Source of the DNA: Limanda limanda
Taxonomy: Eukaryota > Chordata > Actinopteri > Pleuronectiformes > Pleuronectidae
Assembly (NCBI RefSeq): GCF_963576545.1
Contig: NW_026870547.1
Span: 248,001 to 312,000 of the forward strand
Reading direction: 5' to 3'
Length of the DNA: 64,000 bases
Below, one piece after another: positions 1-8,368 of the stretch. The notes under the pieces were generated by a model that did not search any database, was not told the DNA's origin, and saw nothing but the letters and a program-made list of their open reading frames with translations. The first letter of the stretch is position 1. Each line of letters starts with the position of its first letter. A program made the position numbers and the translations under genes.

Positions 1-24
1 AAAAAAGTTATTCAAGAATATCTC
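1..24 (+). repeat. Truncated tail of a satellite monomer at the window edge
   Basis: These 24 bases are the end of the shared monomer 3' box (A-run, GTTATTCAAGAATATCTC). Because A and B are identical here, the type of the cut monomer cannot be told. The array therefore continues to the left of the window. Confidence 0.97.
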
Positions 25-44
25 TTTCTCCTATGTGCTTTCAT

Positions 45-65
45 CCCTAACCCTAACCCTAACCC
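45..65 (-). repeat. Interstitial telomere block (TTAGGG on minus strand), G-quadruplex motif, reference copy
   Basis: Plus strand reads (CCCTAA)3CCC, so the minus strand has four GGG runs separated by TTA. That is the minimal intramolecular telomeric G-quadruplex and also holds overlapping TTAGGGTTA sites of the kind bound by Myb-type telomere proteins. The block recurs at positions 21-41 of every A monomer, about 860 hexamers in the window. It is flanked by CAT and TTCCG, never by longer telomere arrays, so it is part of the monomer and not a chromosome end. Protein binding and folding in vivo are inference. Confidence 0.9.
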
Positions 66-110
66 TTCCGAAAGTCGGAGAAGCTCAAGGATGGTACCGA
101 TCGATGCGCG

Positions 111-132
111 CTACCCCATTTAGTGGGGGTAG
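111..132. other. Hairpin-forming inverted repeat of A monomer, reference copy
   Basis: The arms CTACCCC and GGGGTAG are exact reverse complements around the 8-nt spacer ATTTAGTG, at A positions 87-108. The spacer can pair further (CCA/TGG) if one G is bulged. In A subtypes with CAACCCC the second base pair is lost; these are mostly the A units just before a B. Two copies have single-base deletions here (50128-50289 and 62511-62672), consistent with slippage at the G-run or hairpin. Confidence 0.7.
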
Positions 133-142
133 AGCCTACTTG

Positions 143-187
143 CAAGTCTCTCCGACCTTCACAAAAAAAGTTATTCAAGAATATCTC
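143..187 (+). repeat. 45-bp box identical in A and B monomers, reference copy
   Basis: This runs from CAAGTCTCTCCGACC through CTTCACAAAAAAAGTT to ATTCAAGAATATCTC. It is the last 45 bp of both A and B, although the rest of their aligned part differs at 23 of 78 sites. The few exceptions I found are single-base changes (29841, 30481, 34010, 34650, 40478, 41279, 44314, 45098, 49311, 54749, 63611). It occurs once per monomer, close to 400 times. It could be a protein-binding or nucleosome-phasing element, or simply the zone where A and B exchange sequence most. The sequence alone does not separate these. Confidence 0.85.
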
Positions 188-350
188 TTTCTCCTATGTG
201 CTTTCATCCCTAACCCTAACCCTAACCCTTCCGAAAGTCGGAGAAGCTCAAGGATGGTACCGATCGATGCGCGCTACCCCATTTAGTGGGGGTAGAGCCT
301 ACTTGCAAGTCTCTCCGACCTTCACAAAAAAAGTTATTCAAGAATATCTC

Positions 351-505
351 CTCAGATTTGGGGGAATTTCGTCGGTCGACCTCTTCCGAAGGTCGTACAA
401 GCTCGGGGATGGTACCAATCGATCCGCAGGACCCAAATTAGTCCAGATGCAACCACTTTCCAAGTCTCTCCGACCTTCACAAAAAAAGTTATTCAAGAAT
501 ATCTC
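351..505 (+). repeat. Type B satellite monomer (155 bp), reference copy
   Basis: First complete B unit. Positions 1-32 (CTCAGATTTGGGGGAATTTC, then GTCGGTCGACCT) are unrelated to A and lack CCCTAA. Positions 33-155 align without gaps to A positions 41-163, 100 of 123 bases identical, the last 45 all identical. B holds a SalI site (GTCGAC) and, in copies reading ATCTGCAGG, a PstI site; others read ATCCGCAGG. B units usually stand alone between A runs. Five adjacent B-B pairs occur, all between 19.7 and 32 kb. The ancestry of A and B, with an exchanged first module, is inferred from the alignment. Confidence 0.96.
377..395. other. Hairpin and palindrome in B monomer, reference copy
   Basis: CGACCT and AGGTCG are exact reverse complements around CTTCCGA (B positions 27-45). 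They overlap the 8-bp palindrome GGTCGACC (B positions 24-31). A copies lack both. Substitutions inside it (4899, 11636, 12762, 34400) serve as tags for duplicated blocks. Confidence 0.6.
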
Positions 506-994
506 TTTCTCCTATGTGCTTTCATCCCTAACCCTAACCCTAACCCTTCCGAAAGTCGGAGAAGCTCAAGGATGGTACCGATCGATGCGCGCTACCCCAT
601 TTAGTGGGGGTAGAGCCTACTTGCAAGTCTCTCCGACCTTCACAAAAAAAGTTATTCAAGAATATCTCTTTCTCCTATGTGCTTTCATCCCTAACCCTAA
701 CCCTAACCCTTCCGAAAGTCGGAGAAGCTCAAGGATGGTACCGATCGATGCGCGCTACCCCATTTAATGGGGGTAGAGCCTACTTGCAAGTCTCTCCGAC
801 CTTCACAAAAAAAGTTATTCAAGAATATCTCTTTCTCCTATGTGCTTTCATCCCTAACCCTAACCCTAACCCTTCCGAAAGTCGGAGAAGCTCAAGGATG
901 GTACTGATCGATGCGCGCAACCCCATTTAGTGGGGGTAGAGCCTACTTGCAAGTCTCTCCGACCTTCACAAAAAAAGTTATTCAAGAATATCTC

Positions 995-1150
995 CTCAGA
1001 TTTTGGGGGAATTTCGTCGGTCGACCTCTTCCGAAGGTCGTACAAGCTCGGGGATGGTACCAATCGATCTGCAGGACCCAAATTAGTCCAGATGCAACCA
1101 CTTTCCAAGTCTCTCCGACCTTCACAAAAAAAGTTATTCAAGAATATCTC
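995..1150 (+). repeat. Type b monomer (156-bp B with TTTT before GGGGG), reference copy
   Basis: It differs from B by one extra T in the run before GGGGG, giving 156 bp, and always reads ATCTGCAGG. I count 19 such units plus the hybrid. Each true b is followed by two A-type units and then a B. Each is preceded by an A reading GGTACTGATCG and CGCAACCCC. The single-base length change with linked neighbours makes b a reliable tag of one ancestral block that was copied many times. Confidence 0.93.
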
Positions 1151-4100
1151 TTTCTCCTATGTGCTTTCATCCCTAACCCTAACCCTAACCCTTCCGAAAG
1201 TCGGAGAAGCTCAAGGATGGTACTGATCGATGCGCGCTACCCCATTTAGTGGGGGTAGAGCCTACTTGCAAGTCTCTCCGACCTTCACAAAAAAAGTTAT
1301 TCAAGAATATCTCTTTCTCCTATGTGCTTTCATCCCTAACCCTAACCCTAACCCTTCCGAAAGTCGGAGAAGCTCAAGGATGGTACCGATCGATGCGCGC
1401 AACCCCATTTAGTGGGGGTAGAGCCTACTTGCAAGTCTCTCCGACCTTCACAAAAAAAGTTATTCAAGAATATCTCCTCAGATTTGGGGGAATTTCGTCG
1501 GTCGACCTCTTCCGAAGGTCGTACAAGCTCGGGGATGGTACCAATCGATCCGCAGGACCCAAATTAGTCCAGATGCAACCACTTTCCAAGTCTCTCCGAC
1601 CTTCACAAAAAAAGTTATTCAAGAATATCTCTTTCTCCTATGTGCTTTCATCCCTAACCCTAACCCTAACCCTTCCGAAAGTCGGAGAAGCTCAACGATG
1701 GTACCGATCGATGTGCGCTACCCCATTTAGTGGGGGTAGAGCCTACTTGCAAGTCTCTCCGACCTTCACAAAAAAAGTTATTCAAGAATATCTCTTTCTC
1801 CTATGTGCTTTCATCCCTAACCCTAACCCTAACCCTTCCGAAAGTCGGAGAAGCTCAAGGATGGTACCGATCGATGCGCGCTACCCCATTTAGTGGGGGT
1901 AGAGCCTACTTGCAAGTCTCTCCGACCTTCACAAAAAAAGTTATTCAAGAATATCTCTTTCTCCTATGTGCTTTCATCCCTAACCCTAACCCTAACCCTT
2001 CCGAAAGTCGGAGAAGCTCAAGGATGGTACTGATCGATGCGCGCAACCCCATTTAGTGGGGGTAGAGCCTACTTGCAAGTCTCTCCGACCTTCACAAAAA
2101 AAGTTATTCAAGAATATCTCCTCAGATTTGGGGGAATTTCGTCGGTCGACCTATTCCGAAGGTCGTACAAGCTCGGGGATGGTACCAATCGATCTGCAGG
2201 ACCCAAATTAGTCCAGATGCAACCACTTTCCAAGTCTCTCCGACCTTCACAAAAAAAGTTATTCAAGAATATCTCTTTCTCCTATGTGCTTTCATCCCTA
2301 ACCCTAACCCTAACCCTTCCGAAAGTCGGAGAAGCTCAAGGATGGTACCGATCGATGCGCGCTACCCCATTTAGTGGGGGTAGAGCCTACTTGCAAGTCT
2401 CTCCGACCTTCACAAAAAAAGTTATTCAAGAATATCTCTTTCTCCTATGTGCTTTCATCCCTAACCCTAACCCTAACCCTTCCGAAAGTCGGAGAAGCTC
2501 AAGGATGGTACCGATCGATGCGCGCTACCCCATTTAGTGGGGGTAGAGCCTACTTGCAAGTCTCTCCGACCTTCACAAAAAAAGTTATTCAAGAATATCT
2601 CTTTCTCCTATGTGCTTTCATCCCTAACCCTAACCCTAACCCTTCCGAAAGTCGGAGAAGCTCAAGGATGGTACCGATCGATGCGCGCTACCCCATTTAG
2701 TGGGGGTAGAGCCTACTTGCAAGTCTCTCCGACCTTCACAAAAAAAGTTATTCAAGAATATCTCTTTCTCCTATGTGCTTTCATCCCTAACCCTAACCCT
2801 AACCCTTCCGAAAGTCGGAGAAGCTCAAGGATGGTACTGATCGATGCGCGCAACCCCATTTAGTGGGGGTAGAGCCTACTTGCAAGTCTCTCCGACCTTC
2901 ACAAAAAAAGTTATTCAAGAATATCTCCTCAGATTTTGGGGGAATTTCGTCGGTCGACCTCTTCCGAAGGTCGTACAAGCTCGGGGATGGTACCAATCGA
3001 TCTGCAGGACCCAAATTAGTCCAGATGCAACCACTTTCCAAGTCTCTCCGACCTTCACAAAAAAAGTTATTCAAGAATATCTCTTTCTCCTATGTGCTTT
3101 CATCCCTAACCCTAACCCTAACCCTTCCGAAAGTCGGAGAAGCTCAAGGATGGTACTGATCGATGCGCGCTACCCCATTTAGTGGGGGTAGAGCCTACTT
3201 GCAAGTCTCTCCGACCTTCACAAAAAAAGTTATTCAAGAATATCTCTTTCTCCTATGTGCTTTCATCCCTAACCCTAACCCTAACCCTTCCGAAAGTCGG
3301 AGAAGCTCAAGGATGGTACCGATCGATGCGCGCAACCCCATTTAGTGGGGGTAGAGCCTACTTGCAAGTCTCTCCGACCTTCACAAAAAAAGTTATTCAA
3401 GAATATCTCCTCAGATTTGGGGGAATTTCGTCGGTCGACCTCTTCCGAAGGTCGTACAAGCTCGGGGATGGTACCAATCGATCCGCAGGACCCAAATTAG
3501 TCCAGATGCAACCACTTTCCAAGTCTCTCCGACCTTCACAAAAAAAGTTATTCAAGAATATCTCTTTCTCCTATGTGCTTTCATCCCTAACCCTAACCCT
3601 AACCCTTCCGAAAGTCGGAGAAGCTCAAGGATGGTACCGATCGATGCGCGCTACCCCATTTAGTGGGGGTAGAGCCTACTTGCAAGTCTCTCCGACCTTC
3701 ACAAAAAAAGTTATTCAAGAATATCTCTTTCTCCTATGTGCTTTCATCCCTAACCCTAACCCTAACCCTTCCGAAAGTCGGAGAAGCTCAAGGATGGTAC
3801 CGATCGATGCGCGCTACCCCATTTAGTGGGGGTAGAGCCTACTTGCAAGTCTCTCCGACCTTCACAAAAAAAGTTATTCAAGAATATCTCTTTCTCCTAT
3901 GTGCTTTCATCCCTAACCCTAACCCTAACCCTTCCGAAAGTCGGAGAAGCTCAAGGATGGTACCGATCGATGCGCGCTACCCCATTTAGTGGGGGTCGAG
4001 CCTACTTGCAAGTCTCTCCGACCTTCACAAAAAAAGTTATTCAAGAATATCTCTTTCTCCTATGTGCTTTCATCCCTAACCCTAACCCTAACCCTTCCGA

Positions 4101-5342
4101 AAGTCGGAGAAGCTCAAGGATGGTACCGATCGATGCGCGCTACCCCATTTAGTGGGGGTAGAGCCTACTTGCAAGTCTCTCCGACCTTCACAAAAAAAGT
4201 TATTCAAGAATATCTCTTTCTCCTATGTGCTTTCATCCCTAACCCTAACCCTAACCCTTCCGAAAGTCGGAGAAGCTCAAGGATGGTACTGATCGATGCG
4301 CGCAACCCCATTTAGTGGGGGTAGAGCCTACTTGCAAGTCTCTCCGACCTTCACAAAAAAAGTTATTCAAGAATATCTCCTCAGATTTTGGGGGAATTTC
4401 GTCGGTCGACCTCTTCCGAAGGTCGTACAAGCTCGGGGATGGTACCAATCGATCTGCAGGACCCAAATTAGTCCAGATGCAACCACTTTCCAAGTCTCTC
4501 CGACCTTCACAAAAAAAGTTATTCAAGAATATCTCTTTCTCCTATGTGCTTTCATCCCTAACCCTAACCCTAACCCTTCCGAAAGTCGGAGAAGCTCAAG
4601 GATGGTACTGATCGATGCGCGCTACCCCATTTAGTGGGGGTAGAGCCTACTTGCAAGTCTCTCCGACCTTCACAAAAAAAGTTATTCAAGAATATCTCTT
4701 TCTCCTATGTGCTTTCATCCCTAACCCTAACCCTAACCCTTCCGAAAGTCGGAGAAGCTCAAGGATGGTACCGATCGATGCGCGCAACCCCATTTAGTGG
4801 GGGTAGAGCCTACTTGCAAGTCTCTCCGACCTTCACAAAAAAAGTTATTCAAGAATATCTCCTCAGATTTGGGGGAATTTCGTCGGTCGACCTCTTCCAA
4901 AGGTCGTACAAGCTCGGGGATGGTACCAATCGATCCGCAGGACCCAAATTAGTCCAGATGCAACCACTTTCCAAGTCTCTCCGACCTTCACAAAAAAAGT
5001 TATTCAAGAATATCTCTTTCTCCTATGTGCTTTCATCCCTAACCCTAACCCTAACCCTTCCGAAAGTCGGAGAAGCTCAAGGATGGTACCGATCGATGCG
5101 CGCTACCCCATTTAGTGGGGGTAGAGCCTACTTGCAAGTCTCTCCGACCTTCACAAAAAAAGTTATTCAAGAATATCTCTTTCTCCTATGTGCTTTCATC
5201 CCTAACCCTAACCCTAACCCTTCCGAAAGTCGGAGAAGCTCAAGGATGGTACCGATCGATGCGCGCTACCCCATTTAGTGGGGGTAGAGCCTACTTGCAA
5301 GTCTCTCCGACCTTCACAAAAAAAGTTATTCAAGAATATCTC

Positions 5343-5499
5343 TTTCTCCTATGTGCTTTCATCCCTAACCCTAACCCTTCCGAAAGTCGGAGAAGCTCAA
5401 GGATGGTTCTGATCGATGCGCGCAACCCCATTTAGTGGGGGTAGAGCCTACTTGCAAGTCTCTCCGACCTTCACAAAAAAAGTTATTCAAGAATATCTC
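5343..5499 (+). repeat. Short A monomer (157 bp, two CCCTAA), reference copy
   Basis: This is an A unit with one CCCTAA missing and everything else kept. The minus strand has only three GGG runs, one short of an intramolecular G-quadruplex. There are 23 such units in the window. Many recur at the same place in duplicated blocks, so most were inherited by block copying and not by repeated hexamer loss. This copy also carries a private A-to-T at 5408. Confidence 0.92.
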
Positions 5500-7242
5500 C
5501 TCAGATTTGGGGGAATTTCGTCGGTCGACCTCTTCCGAAGGTCGTACAAGCTCGGGGATGGTACCAATCGATCTGCAGGACCCAAATTAGTCCAGATGCA
5601 ACCACTTTCCAAGTCTCTCCGACCTTCACAAAAAAAGTTATTCAAGAATATCTCTTTCTCCTATGTGCTTTCATCCCTAACCCTAACCCTAACCCTTCCG
5701 AAAGTCGGAGAAGCTCAAGGATGGTACCGATCGATGCGCGCTACCCCATTTAGTGGGGGTAGAGCCTACTTGCAAGTCTCTCCGACCTTCACAAAAAAAG
5801 TTATTCAAGAATATCTCTTTCTCCTATGTGCTTTCATCCCTAACCCTAACCCTTCCGAAAGTCGGAGAAGCTCAAGGATGGTACTGATCGATGCGCGCTA
5901 CCCCATTTAGTGGGGGTAGAGCCTACTTGCAAGTCTCTCCGACCTTCACAAAAAAAGTTATTCAAGAATATCTCCTCAGATTTGGGGGAATTTCGTCGGT
6001 CGACCTCTTCCGAAGGTCGTACAAGCTCGGGGATGGTACCAATCGATCCGAAGGACCCAAATTAGTCCAGATGCAACCACTTTCCAAGTCTCTCCGACCT
6101 TCACAAAAAAAGTTATTCAAGAATATCTCTTTCTCCTATGTGCTTTCATCCCTAACCCTAACCCTAACCCTTCCGAAAGTCGGAGAAGCTCAAGGATGGT
6201 ACCGATCGATGCGCGCTAACCCATTTAGTGGGGGTAGAGCCTACTTGCAAGTCTCTCCGACCTTCACAAAAAAAGTTATTCAAGAATATCTCTTTCTCCT
6301 ATGTGCTTTCATCCCTAACCCTAACCCTTCCGAAAGTCGGAGAAGCTCAAAGATGGTACTGATCGATGCGCGCAACCCCATTTAGTGGGGGTAGAGCCTA
6401 CTTGCAAGTCTCTCCGACCTTCACAAAAAAAGTTATTCAAGAATATCTCCTCAGATTTGGGGGAATTTCGTCGGTCGACCTCTTCCGAAGGTCGTACAAG
6501 CTCGGGGATGGTACCAATCGATCTGCAGGACCCAAATTAGTCCAGATGCAACCACTTTCCAAGTCTCTCCGACCTTCACAAAAAAAGTTATTCAAGAATA
6601 TCTCTTTCTCCTATGTGCTTTCATCCCTAACCCTAACCCTAACCCTTCCGAAAGTCGGAGAAGCTCAAGGATGGTACCGATCGATGCGCGCTACCCCATT
6701 TAGTGGGGGTAGAGCCTACTTGCAAGTCTCTCCGACCTTCACAAAAAAAGTTATTCAAGAATATCTCTTTCTCCTATGTGCTTTCATCCCTAACCCTAAC
6801 CCTTCCGAAAGTCGGAGAAGCTCAAGGATGGTACCGATCGATGCGCGCTACCCCATTTAGTGGGGGTAGAGCCTACTTGCAAGTCTCTCCGACCTTCACA
6901 AAAAAAGTTATTCAAGAATATCTCCTCAGATTTGGGGGAATTTCGTCGGTCGACCTCTTCCGAAGGTCGTACAAGCTCGGGGATGGTACCAATCGATCCG
7001 CAGGACCCAAATTAGTCCAGATGCAACCACTTTCCAAGTCTCTCCGACCTTCACAAAAAAAGTTATTCAAGAATATCTCTTTCTCCTATGTGCTTTCATC
7101 CCTAACCCTAACCCTAACCCTTCCGAAAGTCGGAGAAGCTCAAGGATGGTACCGATCGATGCGCGCTACCCCATTTAGTGGGGGTAGAGCCTACTTGCAA
7201 GTCTCTCCGACCTTCACAAAAAAAGTTATTCAAGAATATCTC
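5343..7242 (+). repeat. Array block 2: 475-bp trimer array (aBA)4
   Basis: Four consecutive a-B-A trimers of 475 bp (157 + 155 + 163), a locally regular higher-order repeat unlike the irregular flanks. The trimers are not identical: 6051 (C to A in B), 6219 (CTAACCC) and GCTCAAAGATGG near 6345 mark single units. A two-trimer piece with the same order lies at 13206-14155, offset about 6,913 bp from the later trimers here. Confidence 0.92.
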
Positions 7243-8212
7243 TTTCTCCTATGTGCTTTCATCCCTAACCCTAACCCTAACCCTTCCGAAAGTCGGAGAA
7301 GCTCAAGGATGGTACCGATCGATGCGCGCAACCCCATTTAGTGGGGGTAGAGCCTACTTGCAAGTCTCTCCGACCTTCACAAAAAAAGTTATTCAAGAAT
7401 ATCTCCTCAGATTTGGGGGAATTTCGTCGGTCGACCTCTTCCGAAGGTCGTACAAGCTCGGGGATGGTACCAATCGATCTGCAGGACCCAAATTAGTCCA
7501 GATGCAACCACTTTCCAAGTCTCTCCGACCTTCACAAAAAAAGTTATTCAAGAATATCTCTTTCTCCTATGTGCTTTCATCCCTAACCCTAACCCTAACC
7601 CTTCCGAAAGTCGGAGAAGCTCAAGGATGGTACCGATCGATGCGCGCTACCCCATTTAGTGGGGGTAGAGCCTACTTGCAAGTCTCTCCGACCTTCACAA
7701 AAAAAGTTATTCAAGAATATCTCTTTCTCCTATGTGCTTTCATCCCTAACCCTAACCCTAACCCTTCCGAAAGTCGGAGAAGCTCAAGGATGGTACCGAT
7801 CGATGCGCGCTACCCCATTTAGTGGGGGTAGAGCCTACTTGCAAGTCTCTCCGACCTTCACAAAAAAAGTTATTCAAGAATATCTCTTTCTCCTATGTGC
7901 TTTCATCCCTAACCCTAACCCTAACCCTTCCGAAAGTCGGAGAAGCTCAAGGATGGTACCGATCGATGCGCGCTACCCCATTTAGTGGGGGTAGAGCCTA
8001 CTTGCAAGTCTCTCCGACCTTCACAAAAAAAGTTATTCAAGAATATCTCTTTCTCCTATGTGCTTTCATCCCTAACCCTAACCCTAACCCTTCCGAAAGT
8101 CGGAGAAGCTCAAGGATGGTACTGATCGATGCGCGCAACCCCATTTAGTGGGGGTAGAGCCTACTTGCAAGTCTCTCCGACCTTCACAAAAAAAGTTATT
8201 CAAGAATATCTC

Positions 8213-8368
8213 CTCAGATTTTGGGGGAATTTCGTCGGTCGACCTCTTCCGAAGGTCGTACAAGCTCAAGGATGGTACCGATCGATGCGCGCTACCCCAT
8301 TTAGTGGGGGTAGAGCCTACTTGCAAGTCTCTCCGACCTTCACAAAAAAAGTTATTCAAGAATATCTC
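8213..8368 (+). repeat. Hybrid B/A monomer (156 bp) with a mapped crossover
   Basis: The left part is b (TTTTGGGGG, GTCGAC, CGAAGGTCGTAC). The right part is A (AAGGATGGTACCGATCG, CTACCCC hairpin, GTGGGGGTAGAGCC). The switch falls within the shared AAGCTC at 8262-8267. Total length is 156, exactly what an in-register exchange over the gapless A/B alignment predicts. The A unit before it has the bases typical of a pre-b A, so it arose from a normal b position. It is the only such hybrid I found. Confidence 0.93.

Larger units (their letters stand above)
25..187 (+). repeat. Type A satellite monomer (163 bp), reference copy
   Basis: This is the first complete A unit and matches the array consensus. 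By monomer position: 1-20 is a leader (TTTCTCCTATGTGCTTTCAT); 21-41 is (CCCTAA)3CCC; 41-118 is a middle part related to B, with ATGGTACCGATCGATG near 66-81; 87-108 is a hairpin with arms CTACCCC and GGGGTAG; 119-163 is the box shared with every monomer. Variable sites mark subtypes: C or T in GGTAC(C/T)GATCG, T or A in CGC(T/A)ACCCC, and G or A in GCTCAA(G/A)GATGG. The T variant destroys a KpnI site. A outnumbers B by nearly three to one, in runs of one to seven. No coding role is supported. Confidence 0.97.
25..5342 (+). repeat. Array block 1: AAB AAA bAAB AAAB AAAA bAAB AAAAA bAAB AA
   Basis: 33 monomers: 25 A, 5 B, 3 b. Three copies of the b-A-A-B core begin at 995, 2928 and 4380, separated by 1,933 and 1,452 bp. 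Private changes include 767 (G to A beside the A hairpin), 2153 (B, CTATTCC) and 3997 (GGTCGAG). The B at 4862-5016 has G to A at 4899, a tag shared with 11636 and 12762. Confidence 0.92.

Noticed and set aside
45..65. True telomere or chromosome end
   Set aside because: Hexamer blocks never exceed three full units and are embedded in each monomer, with satellite on both sides across the whole window.
403..435. tRNA-like or Pol III B-box promoter around GGTACCAATCGATCC
   Set aside because: It lacks the GGTTCGA core, there is no A-box at a suitable distance and no cloverleaf. The T7 run on the minus strand alone is not evidence of a Pol III gene.
351..505. CENP-B box in B or A
   Set aside because: I looked for TTCG followed by the spaced A and CGGG on both strands. 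TTTCGTCGG and TTCCGAAAGTCGG only partly resemble it and miss the required bases.
866..1141. Recurrent 91-codon minus-strand frame over each b unit
   Set aside because: It appears wherever b lies between two A units and vanishes with one base of length change. It is an effect of b being divisible by 3, not a conserved gene.
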